A stretch of 64,000 nt of DNA from Magnolia sinica. Taxonomy: Eukaryota; Streptophyta; Magnoliopsida; Magnoliales; Magnoliaceae. The notes under the pieces are model-generated. The model saw only the letters and a list, made by a program, of their open reading frames with translations. It made no database searches and had not been told where the DNA came from. Positions 21,470-33,575 of the stretch are shown piece by piece; position 1 is the first letter of the stretch, and every line of letters starts with the position of its first letter. The stretch is taken from positions 29,095,001 through 29,159,000 of the forward strand of contig NC_080578.1 of assembly GCF_029962835.1 (NCBI RefSeq), given 5' to 3'. Made by a program: the position numbers and the translations under genes.

Positions 21470-23076
21470 AAAAAATCTTACCAAACAACAACAATCAGGC
21501 CAACAAATACTTGTTCCAGCCGCATCCCCAATTGTTCTGTATCGTCCATAGGGTCTCATCAAAGTCTCTTCACGTACAATTGCCACCTGAATATATACTT
21601 CCCAAAAACCATTTCCAAGTGGGAACCCGCCTACTTTTGTGAGCGGATCCTTACTCAAGATAATCCCTCTAGCGACAGTAACCCCACGGATACTAGTAAG
21701 AAGAACTTCGATTACGTCCTACAAATAAAAGTTACTATTTAACACAATACATTGCATCATTTGTATACCACATCTAATTAAGAACACAATAATCTCAAAA
21801 CATAATAAAAGAACTATTCGATTTGTGTGAAAATTTACCCCGGTATTACTGCAAGTCGTAGTCTTTCCCTTTTTCACTAAGTGTCCCTACAAATGATAAA
21901 TCAATGTCAATCATCATATACCGACTAAACTCTATATAATATAAGACATAATACACATGTAAATATATGCATATATATCATATAATTACCTGGCTTGATG
22001 ATGAGGCCGGTTGGTTTAGGTTGAGATTAGCTGAATTATCTAATACTGTGGATTTCAGATTTGTCCTAGAGGATATCAGCTGCGCCATGGATTCTTTAAA
22101 AGATGAAAATTCTGATTTTAGGGATGATACTTCTGATTTAGGGATGAAACTTTCAATTTTAGGGGTGATACTTTAATCTGCAGTCCTTCATATTCTTCAT
22201 TTCTACTCTGAGCAACGGAGGCAATCCTTCGTTGGCTACGTGTTGTTCCCCACAAATCAATAGGAGTGGGGCCTAACCCATAAGTGCGGACTCGGCCATG
22301 TCGATCTTCTCCCATTACTTGAGAGAACAAGTCATTCCTTCCTGTGCTATTCTGTGAGGTATCGGGCTGCTGAGAAATTTGTTCATTAAGTTGTTCCTGC
22401 AATAGAAAAATATCGGTTTAGATTGTACAATGATAAATGAGAGATTTTTTTTTAAAGTATAAAACATAACGATTAGATGCATGGATATACCATTACTCTT
22501 AATGAAGCCTCATCCACAGGCCTACCACTCTTGCACGTATGGGTCAATATAAACACATCTGCTCGGCTTGGATCCTCGCCACTAGCCGTTTTCTTCCTCT
22601 ATCATTATGTAAACAAGTTATATATAATAACTAGACCAACATGGTTGATCGAGTGATTAAGAAAATTTACCTCTTCCTCACGTATCCGTGTAAAGCTCTT
22701 TGAGCCTGCAGCGTGGCCGATTAATTGTCTTTTTCGATTCTTTAAACTTGTTTTACTACGAGCCTATATGTAAACACACCGACGGAGTAAATTATAAGAT
22801 ATCAACGAAAGATTATTGTGTAATTCTAAAGCATAAAGCAATCGATAATTACTCATCACATACCTTCCCTTCTTTAGAGTTCCAAAACTGAATAAGTGCC
22901 TTCCACTGATCCTCTTTGACCCGCTCATCAAGGTTCACAAGCCGCTCCTCGTCAGTCTCATGAAGAGAATAGTAGAGTTTTTTTAGTTCACATTTCCAAT
23001 CCTTCCATTTTCTACCAATTGATTGTAACACCCACTTCTTTGCATCCGCGTCAAACTCAAACTTGGACTGCATCAC
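21470..23076 (-). pseudogene. TNPA-like gene of the CACTA element (plant transposase family Transposase_24 type)
   Basis: Exon-like segments on the minus strand occur in family order. 23076 to about 22861 reads MMQSKFEFDADAKKWVLQSI, then GRKWKDWKCELKKLYY and DERVKEDQWKALIQFWNS. About 22762-22671 reads ARSKTSLKNRKRQLIGHAAG then SKSFTRIREEE. About 22597-22490 reads DPSRADVFILTHTCKSGRPV. About 22396-22170 reads NDLFSQVMGEDRHGRVRTYG then LGPTP. About 21720-21470 reads DPLTKVGGFPLGNGFWEVYI and MRPYGRYRTIGDAAGTSICW. These are hallmarks of the CACTA DNA-binding accessory protein, which binds subterminal repeats. Introns separate the segments. A duplicated SPLKLKVSSL-like coil lies near 22130. I did not verify every splice site, so intactness is uncertain. 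Confidence 0.65.
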
Positions 23077-23249
23077 ATGTTAAAACCAGACAATCATATA
23101 ATGAACAAAAAAATGGAAAAAAAAATGAAAAATGAAAAAAAGTAAGCATTGTCACCATTACCATAACAAGTCCTAACATATCATCCTTCCGTATTGGTCG
23201 GTTGAACCTTGTTTGCACACTATGCAAGTACCTTGAGCAGAAAGTTAAG

Positions 23250-24632
23250 CATTCTTCTGCCAAGTACCCTTCTGCAATTGAACCTTCGGGTCGACTTCTA
23301 TTACGTACATAGGACATCAATGTGTGTAGGTACCTATGGTCACCAATATTAAACAGTTCAGAAATATATGGTCGATTAGCATATCATGGAAAATAAATTT
23401 AATTTATAAATATTAGCACGCATCTCTCGATGGGGTACATCCATCGGTATTATACCGGTCCTGCTAGTTTGGCCTCACCCGCTAAATGAATAGGCAAATG
23501 CACCATAATATCAAAAAAAGCCGGTGGAAAGATCTTTTCTGGATGGCAAAGTGTTAGCACAATTCGAGATTCCAATTGGTCGAAATCTTTTACTCGGACT
23601 ACTTTGGAACATAATTCCCTAAAGAAACTGCTCAATTCAAGCAAGGTTGAGCTCACACACTGAGGAAGTGTTGTTCGTATCGCCAACGGAAGTATTTGTT
23701 ACATCATAACATGACAATCATGGCTCTTGAGTCCTAAAATTTTGTGCTCTTTGAGATGCACACACCGTGAAATATTTGCTGCATAACCATCTGGAACTTT
23801 CACCCGCTTCAAGACTTTACAGAAATCATCCTTTTCACTCGATGACATAGAAAAGCATGCAGGTGGCAAATATATTTTATTTGATGAGACCTGTCTCAGG
23901 TAAAATGTTTGTCTTGTACCCATATCTTGCATGTCAAGACGTGCTTTCATATTATTTTTTGTTTTCCCTTCAATGTTCAACAATGTCCCAAGCACATTGT
24001 CACATACATTCTTTTCAATATGCATCACGTCTAGATTGTGACGTAATAGATTATGCGCTCCCAATACGGTAAATCAAAGAAAATGCTCTTCTTTTTCCAG
24101 TTATATCTTTCTTCCTCATTGTCTTCTCGTCTTCTCTTATGCCCATGACTGCCTACGGTCTTCTTCCCAAAGGTGACATTAATTCCTTGTAACTGAGCCA
24201 ACACATCAGACCCAGATAGTGGAGTTGGCGCCTCACAAAATTCTTTCATGCCATCAAAGGATCTGCTATCCGTTCTAAACTTATGATCAGGTTCCAAGAA
24301 TCGACGATGACCCATATAACAAAACTTTCGACCATGCTTTAACCATTTAGATGAAGTGTCTTTATTGCAACAAGGACAAGCGAGGCGTCCTTTTGTGCTC
24401 CATCCAGTAGTTGTTGTTGCATTTCTTATATGGACATAGGATCCTCCTTCTATTGCTTGTATTTGCAAATGTAAAATTTAGGAATTTCATGGCTCCACTT
24501 AAGTATTCGTTGCTCACCCTAAACCATCCAATGAAAATGGAGGAGATGTAAAAAAAATGCATCTTAACCAATGGGCCATAACAACTAAAAGTTATTGAGG
24601 TACCTTGACATACGAATCCAACTCTTATCCAT
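23250..24632 (-). pseudogene. TNP2 transposase gene of the CACTA element, internally deleted
   Basis: The minus strand begins MDKSWIRMSR (24632 to about 24604) and, after an intron, VSNEYLSGAMKFLNFTFANT then RILCPYKKCNNNYW: the N-terminal transposase-associated zinc-binding domain. It then jumps, out of frame, to GWSTKGRLACPCCNKDTSSK and WLKHGRKFCYMGHRRFL in the middle of the TNP2 domain. The roughly 300 residues normally between are missing, and the junction lies near 24420. Later blocks are LLRHNLDVMHIEKNVCDNVL with CVHLKEHKILGLKSHDCHVM, then IRTTLPQCVSSTLLELSSFF and FPPAFFDIMVHLPIHLAGEA, and MSYVRNRSRPEGSIAEGYLA (DUF4218). Further frame changes occur between about 24060 and 23690. TNP2 catalyses excision and insertion; this copy is a pseudogene. 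Confidence 0.8.
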
Positions 24633-24774
24633 CACTATGTTCCTTAGCCACTTCATAAGACAAGTTGGTGGAAATATAATGTGGGCCCGACAAAGCTTCC
24701 TACAAAAGATTTACTAGAATGACTCACTTGAAGATTCACTATTGTCAAAGATTTACTAGAATTGACTAAATCAG

Positions 24775-25380
24775 TTCCCATTTAAATGCCCACATCGAAA
24801 TTCCGACAGCATCTCCACATGTCTCTCCAGATATGTTAATCTCGCATTTTATTCTCATGTCAAGTATCCGCACAATGTGAGGATATTTGACATTAAAAAT
24901 CAATTATAAAGATGCAATGCAAAACGAGCATGAACATTTAAATTAAGGAACCAAAAGCATTCTAATCTATCCAACCTTAAATGGTCATAACGGCAGTTCC
25001 CACCTTCCAGGGATCCCTATATTGTTGTTCATAGGAAATGGACAGCTTTGTCATGGTCATAACAGCGGTTCTCACCTTCCAGGGACCATCGCTCAATTAA
25101 ATCCTAAATTACTTACCCATCCAAGGTTGGATAGATTATAATACTTTCATATTCCCATTTAAACGTTCACGCCGAAAATCCGACAGCATCTCCCCATGCC
25201 TCTCCAGATAAGTTGATCTTACGTTACATTCCGATGCCAAATATTTAAAGCAATGTAAAGATATTTGGCATTGGATACGGAACGGAAGAAACATATCCAA
25301 AGAGAAACGAGGAGATGGACCGCAGATCAGGCATGAACATTTAAATAGATTATATGAAAGCATACTATCCATCTAACCTT
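24775..25380. repeat. CACTA-associated duplicated segment (offset about 376 bp)
   Basis: 'catttaaa.g..cac..cgaaa.tccgacagcatctcc' occurs at about 24778 and again at 25154. Both copies are followed by similar 'tctccagata.gtt.atct' and 'gcatgaacatttaaat' sequence. Between them, 'ggtcataac.gc.gttc.caccttccaggga' occurs twice (about 24983 and 25055) and is the complement of part of the 167-bp repeat at 39031-39531. Confidence 0.6.
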
Positions 25381-25399
25381 GAACTGTCCAAAATGGGAC

Positions 25400-26020
25400 A
25401 ATTTGAGCAATTTCTATGCCACCAAAAACACACCATATCTATGTATGGCCACATAGAAATTCTCAAACGGGTAACTAATTATCTAACTCACAAATCACAA
25501 TCACAAGTCACAATTATAAACCAACAAGTCACAATAATAATTTAAGGAAAATAAATGTAATACATATAAAGCATACTGCCCAAATTTTTATTTTCCTATT
25601 GTGACTCACGTGAGCACTGAATTTGCATAAATTTTGATATGACCTTGCAATATAAGTCAACTCAATAAACATACAAAGCATATATCATATGGTTATCAAG
25701 ATTAGCAACTTCATTCTCATATATAATAACTCTGAATAAACATACAAAGCATATATCATATGGTTATCAAGATTAGCAACAAATGTCATTTAAAGTTTCC
25801 TGGTAAAGTAAAGAGCAGGTTTGCTTCCATCAAAATGAAGGAATCTGTATCTATTGCATCTTACTTGTGCTGTAAATGTAGTTGTCTTAAACAAATAGGG
25901 AGTTCTGGTCTGACAGGGACCGTAGCCAGATAAAGGAAACTATCCAATGTACTTGGTGGGTTGAGACAACACTCTTACTAAAGAATGCTTTGTTACAAGT
26001 TAATAAGAATGATCTTATAC
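25400..26020. other. No gene recognised
   Basis: AT-rich. 'cataca aagcatatatcatatggttatcaagattagcaac' is duplicated at about 25669 and 25739, showing one more local tandem duplication. Confidence 0.4.
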
Positions 26021-26140
26021 AAGTTCCAAGAAACTGTGGGGAAGGAGAATGATCTGTTACAAGTTCCAAGAAACTGTGGGGAAGGAGAATGATCTGTTAC
26101 AAGTTCCAAGAAACTGTGGGGAAGGAGAATGATCTGTTAC
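26021..26140. repeat. Minisatellite, three exact 40-bp units
   Basis: Units at 26021, 26061 and 26101 start 'aagttccaagaaactgtggg' and end 'gatctgttac'. They look identical except that the copies flanking the array degrade. Confidence 0.9.
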
Positions 26141-27150
26141 AAGTTAGGAGTAAGCTAAGTATCTAAGCATATCCATGACAATAGCAAATAATAAAAGATT
26201 GCATATTGATTAGAAATTAAAAATTAAAAAATTAAAAAGCTATAAAAGCAGCTAATCAATGAAAAAATAAACATAAAAATTTTCAGCTACAACAAAGAGA
26301 ACAATGTGAATAGGAAGTTACAGTCTGTTACATGTGTTGCGGTTTACCTTTTGCTGGGTGAAACTGTAGGCACTACCTTTCCAAAAACTAATGAGGAATA
26401 TCATATATTAATGGAAAGTCACCTAACCTTATCTGTTTTGGACTTAGATGACTTGCGCACCAAAATGAGGTTGTTTAGAACCTTCAGATGTACTCGTAAA
26501 TAGAGCTGCAAATATCCTGTTTAATCAAGAAGATATTAACCTAGTACCAAAAAAAATAATAAATTAATACAATATCTTGAGGGAGTACTGAAATATGAAC
26601 GAATAAAAAAAATACACAATCTAACACATGGGAATCAAGGGAACTTCATAATACAAAAGGATGGGTTGTTGGCAGAGATAGGATGCCTATAAAATCATTA
26701 GGTGGTAATCCGGTTATAGGTGTAAAGTGTTTACAGCCGGCTTTAAGCTGTAATCTGATTACAGGTAAATGGTTGTTTGTGTACTAGATCAGTTTGCATG
26801 TTGTGGGGGGTTTGAGTGAACTTTGTAGTTGTGTGGAACCAACTTCCGTAAGCGTTTCATAATCATACAATGTTCGATTTAAGCATTTAACAGGGACACC
26901 AATCTGCACATGCAAGTCCACCTTTTGGCAATTCAAATCATTTACCGGTCGTTAGAAGCTCACCGATCGTGACTTGTTTAAACTCTCCAAGCCTCTAGTA
27001 CTTGCTAGTTGATTGAGTCAGGCCAAGATCCTTAACTAGACAGACTGAGACTGCAACATAATAGATCATATAGGTAAAACACTAACAACAAGTTCCTTCA
27101 AGCACAAGCAAATAGGCAACAAAAATACATGCATGCATGTTGCCTTTAGG
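26141..27150. other. No gene recognised
   Basis: Intergenic sequence. A weak inverted pair (gtaatccggttata / tgtaatctgattaca, about 26707-26765) could be a small MITE remnant. Confidence 0.35.
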
Positions 27151-27154
27151 TTTG

Positions 27155-27720
27155 GCAGTCAAGGTTTGGCAGGGAAACATGCAGAAAAGTGACAACTACG
27201 ATGATCGATAATTGTGAGCCAATCCAGATGGGCCCCATTAGATGGAGAGACAAGATTCATGAGTTCCTCATTTACTAGCAGTAAACAAATCTGCAAAAAA
27301 CTTTCCAATGCTAAAAATTATTAATGATTAATAGTTGAGGTTTAGCCTGGAAAATCTGCAGAAAAGTGATGTCTAGGATGATCAGTAATTGTGAGCCAAT
27401 CTAGATTGACCTCACTAGATCGAGAAAAGTGAAGAAAAGTGGCATAGTCTATGATCAATCAGTAATTCTGAACCATTCTAGGTGGGCTCTAGATGGGTAG
27501 CCAAGACATAAGTACGCCATTTGTTTGAGTGTAATCGGATTAGAGAAAATATTCAGAAGGTAAAAGCAATGATGGGTGGAAGTTAGGGTTCAGTATGGAA
27601 CACTGCAGAAAAAGTGATGTTAATGATCAATCAATAATTGTGATCCATTCTAGCTGGGTCCCGCTAGATGGACAGTCAAGAGTCATGAGTTACTCATTTA
27701 ATGAGAGATCAGATCAGACA
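27155..27720. repeat. Diverged tandem repeat, about four copies
   Basis: A module of the form 'ggtttggcagg.aa..tgcagaaaagtga...atgatc.ataattgtgagccaatc.aga.tgg.ccc..tagatgg' recurs at about 27165, 27340, 27430 and 27590 with many substitutions. It looks like an old duplication array. No coding signal. Confidence 0.55.
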
Positions 27721-29431
27721 AATGTTTTCAGATGGAGAGGCTTCCAATTCCATCTCTGAGAAGTGGGACATACAAAACAAATTGCATAGCTACAATGACC
27801 AGACCTCGGAGATGAAGTCAAGATAAACCACTAATAAAATTTCAATCACACAAAAAAATTATATTATATGAAATTCAAATTCAATAGAACAATTAAGTAA
27901 CAACAAAGAAGTATGAACAAAAACCAAATTGGCGTGACTACTTTACCAATTCATCAAATCCAATAGAGGATTAACTCAATAGATAGCATCCAAATTCCAT
28001 TTATTTTTCAAAAAAGAAGGATGATTTACTATAAATTCTAAAACAAGCTAAATAAGTAGTAAATTCTAAAATAATCTAAATAACTAATAGGTTTTAGAGC
28101 TCAAAACTGAGTAGCTCAGGATTTCCAAGTCCTAGGGAAGACGGATCCCTTATCCTGATAAAAGGGTCTGACTTGGGTACTCTAGCCTTTAGAAGAATCC
28201 AAGCATCACCGATTAGACCAATCATGAAGGAATACATGCATGCATGTTGCCTTCAGGTACAGACTACAGACTGACTAGGTGGAAGATAACAGGGATTAGG
28301 TGCATAGTACCTTTTCTTCATCCTAATGACATTTCTTTCTGCCTTGGAACTTTTCAGGCTATAACTACACAATAGAGCAACCCAGTCAAGAATGATGTTG
28401 GTGATTAAGTCCAAATACTACTTGGCAACCATGAAGCACAACAATTTACAGACAGTTCCTAAAGAGTAACTGGGCCCAATTCAGTCATGTTTTCGAGTTC
28501 CAATTGAACACTTTCCAATTTTTTATTATGATCAAAGGAGAAGATTATTCTTTTTACCAAAAATGTACGGATCAAATCACAATCTTATAATTATAATAAG
28601 AACAAGAGATGTTTCTTGATCAATCCCTTTGCCCCTCACTCTTCAAGAATCAGAAAGGAGCAATCATGGAGTTGGTGCATAAGAATGCCAAAATAAACAA
28701 TCAATTAAAATTTAGCAAAGAACATTTCCTCCAGAACCGTTTAGGTTCTGAGTTCTGAGTAAGGTGATTTCCATGTAAGACCATGGACAATACTAAATAT
28801 TGTAACTTTAATTCTACAAGTTAAATATGTGAATAGGCTTTATATAGGATAAGGGCTGGCAATGTGCCAGACAAAATTGATATTTTGAATAGGCCCAACC
28901 CAGCCAGATTAAAATCCAGGCCTGATACAGCCCCAAGTCCTCCTCTTGCCAAGCCCCTGATGGTGTCTGATGGTGAAACGAGACTCGTAAAGCTGGGACA
29001 ATGCTATGATGACAACTATGATGATTTTTCTAGCCCCAAGGCCAGCCTATTGACAGGGCCTACTTTACAAAATTTATAAAGGAGAAGTCCCATAAAAGAA
29101 GGCAGCAGGGTTTACTGTTAGCATAAAAGAGAAATGAAAAACTCGATAGTTGAAAAGGTCATCCTTATAGCATCATTCCGCAGCCCATACATCGAAAGAG
29201 CAAAACAATTCTGATCTGAATCACATACCAAATAGTATCTGCAAAATAATAACTGATTAGTTATAAAGTTTCAACCCAGGCCATACTTTAGCTTTTAACT
29301 ACTTTTAGTCTCTCCTAGACAAGTATTGTATGCTGTCAAGTCTAATTAAAATACATGATACCTGGATACTTCAACCTAGAGAATGCATCCATAGCGTATC
29401 ATCATGTTTGACACCTCAAGTTTATGGGTAA
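27721..29431. other. No gene recognised
   Basis: An open stretch at 28864-29079 (plus) lacks any domain or splice context. This DNA would lie immediately left of the composite CACTA insertion. Confidence 0.4.
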
Positions 29432-29985
29432 CACTACGTGAAAAATGGAAAAAAATGACAGATTTAGAGACGGTTATGGACCGTCTCTAAAATTGCTTGG
29501 TTTAAAGACGCTTTAGAGACGGCCATAAACCGTCTCTAAAATTTTAGACGCCCCCTGACCGTCCTTAATATTGTCTTAAAAATTTGAACGTCAACAATTC
29601 ATTTAAGACGGTTGTTGACCATCTTATATGGGTCATCTGAGACGGTCATTGGCCTTCAGTATTAGAGACGGTCCTTGACCATCTTATATGCGGCCATCTG
29701 AGACGGTCATTGACCATCTCTATTAGAGACGGTCATTGGCCGTCTTTTACTTGTAATCTGAGACTGTCAAAGACTGTCTCTATTAGAGACGGCTCTTAGC
29801 CGTCTTATAGCCCTGGCAAAGACCGTCTCTATTAGAGACTGTCCTAAACCGTCTTTATTGGACCGTCTCTATTAGAGACGGTCCTAAACCGTCTCTATTA
29901 GAGACTGTCAAAGACCGTCTCTATCAGAGACGGTCCTAAACCGTCTTATTGCCCTGTCAAAGACCGTCTCTAATGCTCAGGTCAA
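29432..29985 (+). repeat. Left terminal and subterminal repeats of the composite CACTA element
   Basis: About 20 copies of gagacggtc / gaccgtctc alternate over 500 bp, many forming short palindromes such as gagacggtcattgaccatctc. Such repeats are the binding sites of TNPA-type proteins in known CACTA elements; that role here is inferred. Confidence 0.8.
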
Positions 29986-29989
29986 ATTT

Positions 29990-30690
29990 TAAGAAGCTCA
30001 AAAAAATTATGAATTTCGAAAAAAAAAATTAGTTGAGAAGCTTAGAAAAATAATTAAGAATGTTTAAGGAAATTTTAAATTTTGAAAAAAAACTGTAATT
30101 TTATAAAAATCTAGATTTTGAAAAAAAAAATTAAGAACTTTGAATAATGTTGATAATTTTTAAAAAAAAATTGATAAAAAAATGGTATTTTGAAAAAGAA
30201 AATTAAAAAATTAAACAAAATTGTGAAAAAATTGATAAATTGTAAAAATATATATATTTTTTAAAAAAGAAAACTAGATTTTGTATTTTTACAAGAAAAA
30301 TTAAAAAGTTATATAACAAAAGTGAGATTTAAAAAATGATATTTTGAAAAAGAAAATTTAAAAAATTAAACAAAATTGTGAAAAAAATTGACAAATTGTA
30401 AAAAAAATATATTTTTTCAAAAGAAAACTAAATTTTGTATTTTTACAAGAAAAATTGAAAAGTTAGATAACAAAAGTGAGATTAAAAAAATGATATTTTG
30501 AAAAAGAAAATTTAAAAAATTAAACAAAATTGTGAAAAAATTGACAAATTGTAAAAAAAAATATATTTTAAAAAAGAAAACTAAATTTTGTAAAAAAAAT
30601 GTTAAATTTATTTATAATGAAAATGATATTTAGTTAAAAGAGTAAAAATAATATACATTTTGAAAAAAAATGTTAAATTTATTTGTGAAA
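29990..30690. other. Extremely AT-rich segment of the composite CACTA element
   Basis: Long runs of A and 'gaaaaagaaaatttaaaaaattaaacaaaattgtg'-like modules repeat about three times (about 30180, 30340, 30495) with a period near 155 bp. A similar AT-rich segment starts at 63720 in inverted orientation. No gene. Confidence 0.7.
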
Positions 30691-31570
30691 AACAAAATTA
30701 CTAAATTATTAGGCACATCCACTAATTGAACCTTTAATCATTTTTGGACAATATAACCAGTTCAAATTGAAGAGTAAATAACTTCAGATGTTTAAATCAA
30801 ATTTCAATGAAATTGTTGATCAATCTTGTATGCCCAATACCTTTCTCATATGTTGCATGATTGGGGCGAGTAACTAGTCAAATTGAGAGTATTGATCAGT
30901 AAAATAGAGTGAATGGACTAGACATGTAAAATGGGCCAAATATTTTGGTTAGAATTGTGACCTAACTTACTGACTTCGTGAGAACCTAAGAATTGATGTT
31001 AGTAAGTTTTGTGGGCCCCATCATGATGTGTGTCGAACATCAACACCGTGGATTTGATGTGTCCCCCTTAGGTTATGAGATATCTCAAAAATCATCGGTA
31101 AACAAAACTCAAGTGGGCCATACCATTTAAAACAATGTGAAGACATCCTAAAAAATATAAAAGCATTTGGTGGGGCCCACATGAGTTTTGGATGCGGTTG
31201 AAACTTGGTCTGACCCCTCATCCAAGTGGGACACACATAATGAGTGGGTTGGATATGTGAATCACATTTAGGCAGGCCCAATATATGATTATGAATGTTT
31301 TGAGGAAACCTTTCTCCACTACATTTAAGTGAGTTACTCGTTACCTTTACTAGAGTAAACTCTATGGGATTCACCGTTATTTATTTATTTTATCCACTCC
31401 ATTCATCCATGTTAACAGATAATTTGAGGTCTAAAGAACAAAAAGGAAGCATATCCAAAGCTCGAGTGGACCACACCACAGGAAATAGTGTGATTGAACC
31501 TCTACCATTTAAAATTTCTTGGAGGCCATAGAAGTTTTGAATCAAGCTGATGTTTGTGTTTTCTATTCAT
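30690..31570 (+). repeat. Dispersed repeat, inverted copy of 62850-63715
   Basis: The whole stretch matches the reverse complement of 62850-63715, including 'aggcacatccactaattgaacc', the 'atgatgtgtgtcgaacatcaacaccgtg' block and 'ctctagtaa...ggggacacatc'-type parts. A partial tandem copy of its first half follows at about 31595-31905. Confidence 0.8.
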
Positions 31571-31594
31571 TTATATATTTTTGATATTATGAAC

Positions 31595-31905
31595 AACCTT
31601 TAACTGTTTTTGGACAATCTAATCAGTCCGGACATGAAGAGTAAATAACTTCAGATGTTTAAATCAAAATTCACTCAAATTGTTGATTAATCGTGTTTGC
31701 CCAATATCTTTCTCATATGTAGTATGATCGAGGCGAGTAACTAGTCAAATTGAGGGTAATGATCAGTAAAATAGAGTGAATGGACCAGACATGTAAAATG
31801 GGCCCATCATGATGTGTGTCGAACATCAACACCGTGCATTTGATGTCTCCCCTTTAGCTTATGAGATATCTCAAAAATCATACGTATACGAAACTCAGGT
31901 GTTGA
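31595..31905 (+). repeat. Partial tandem copy of 30735-31120
   Basis: 'acctttaactgtttttggacaat', 'gcgagtaactagtcaaattgag' and 'gtgtcgaacatcaacaccgtg' recur in the same order, with a deletion of about 75 bp relative to the first copy. Confidence 0.75.
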
Positions 31906-32879
31906 TTACCATTTAAAACTATGTGAAGACATCTAAAAAAATATAAACAGTACAATATTGGATGTCATACCATTTTGGGGCCATAAAAGCTTTGGATCAA
32001 GTTGATTTTTGTTTTTTCCCTTCATCTGGCCCTGTATGACCTAATTAACATATTGGATGTCAAATAAACAATACAGGAAGCCTTAGGAGGATTTTAATGA
32101 TGGATATCCAATTATTATGGATTTCATGTGGTGTGGTGCACCTAAGATTTCTGTGGTGGGGTCCACTACAGATTTATATCTGCCTCATTCTTTGGCTCAT
32201 GACATAAAATGATATCTCAAAATGGATGGACGGCGTGGATATAACAAATACATTATAGTGGGGCCCACAAAACTTGGTGGATGTTAGTCGATGCTCTATG
32301 GGTCCCACCATGATGTATGTGTTTCATCCAAGTGGGACACACATAATGAATGGGCTGGATCTATGAACCACATCTAGGTGGGCCCAATAAATGATTATTT
32401 TTAAGGTCATGGCCCACCATGGAATGGTGCATCTGACTGATGGGGCAAATCCAAAGTTCAAGTGGACCCACCATAGAAAAGAGTGGGATAGTGACACCCA
32501 CTATTGAAAACTTCTTAGGGCCCGCCGCGATGTTTATTTGAGATCCAACCTGTTTATAAGTTAATACAGACATGGATGCAGTTGAAAATTGGTTTGACCC
32601 CTCATCCAAGTGGGACACACGTAATGAGTGGGTTGGATATGTGAATCACATTTAGGCAAACCCAATATATGATTATGAATATTCTAAGGAAACCCCTCCA
32701 TTATATTATGTGGTGTGACCCACATTTAGGCTGATGTTTGTGTTTTCCCTTCGTTCATTTTTTTTAATATTATGAACATGTTGGATGATGCTCTGTGGGC
32801 CCCGTGGCTGGTGGTCGATGTATGTGTTTCATCCTATCCGTTCATCCATTTTTAATGATCATTTTATGGCTTGATCCCA
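31906..32879. repeat. Mosaic of 'gggcccaccatgatg' family repeats
   Basis: Short modules ('catccaagtgggacacacataatg', 'aggtgggcccaataaatgattat', 'gatgtttgtgttttccct') recur in both orientations here and at 55.5-55.8 and 61.9-63.4 kb. They look like fragments of a very abundant non-coding repeat. No gene. Confidence 0.6.
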
Positions 32880-33575
32880 AAAAGAGGAGTTACCCTCCAT
32901 TAAAATATACATAATCATTTGTTAGGCCCACCGAGATGTGGTTCACAAATCTAGCCCATCCATTATGTGTGTCCCACTTGGATGAGGAGTCAGAACAAGT
33001 TTCAAATGCATAAAAATTTTAGGTGGGCCCCACCAAGTGCTTTTATATGTTTTAGGCATTTCTTCACATGATTTTAAATGGTATGGCTCACCTAAGTTCC
33101 GTATACGGCTGATTTTTGGGATATCCCATAATTTAAAGGGGGTTCATCAAATGCACGGTGTTGATGTTTGACACATGTTATGGTGGGGCCCACACAGCTT
33201 GACCTTTGTGTTTAATCCAAGCCGTCCCCATGAGGTCAAGCTGTGTGGGCCCCACCATGACATGTGTCAAACATTAACACCGTGCATTTGATGAGTCCCT
33301 TTTAAATTATGGGATATCCCAAAAATTAGCCATATATGGAACTTCGGTGGGCCATACCATCTAAAATCATGTGAAGACATGCCTAAAACATATAAAAGCA
33401 CTTAGTGGGCCCCACCTGAAATTTAGATGCGCTTGAAACTTGATATGATCCCTCATCCAAGTGGCACACACATAATGGATGGGCTGGATTTGTGAATCAC
33501 ATCTCAGTGGGCCCAAAAAATAGTTATGAATGTTTTAATGGAGGGTAACCCCTCTCAACTTTTGTATGTGGTGTG
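32880..33575. repeat. Large palindrome (foldback) with about 330-bp arms and a 27-nt loop
   Basis: The left arm, about 32880-33205, and the right arm, 33233 to about 33575, are complementary nearly throughout. Examples are 'tggggcccacacagcttgacct' against 'aggtcaagctgtgtgggcccca', and 'ggagggtaacccctc' against 'gaggagttaccctcc'. The spacer is 33206-33232. It lies about 330 bp upstream of the BBR-like start codon. A transcript through it would form a long hairpin. Confidence 0.85.

Larger units (their letters stand above)
20976..24660 (-). mobile_element. CACTA (En/Spm) DNA transposon, internally deleted, with TNPA-like and TNP2 genes
   Basis: One end is CACTACAAGAAGGGG at 20976, preceded by CTA. 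Inward lie subterminal sequence, a TNPA-like gene (about 21470-23076) and a TNP2 transposase gene (about 23250-24632), both on the minus strand, the usual CACTA layout. The opposite terminus (TAGTG) was not found between 24.6 and 29.4 kb. The flank at 24.7-25.4 kb has repeats also found inside the 29-47 kb element. A piece of the same family's terminal region recurs at about 60270-60480. The transposase is deleted and interrupted, so the copy cannot move by itself. Confidence 0.75.

Noticed and set aside
29460-29985. A CRISPR-like array of short palindromes
   Set aside because: Irregular spacing, plant nuclear context and position right inside a CACTA terminus identify them as transposon subterminal repeats.
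32880-33575. A microRNA gene
   Set aside because: The arms are far longer and more perfectly paired than a plant MIRNA stem and belong to a dispersed repeat; an siRNA-producing hairpin is more likely.
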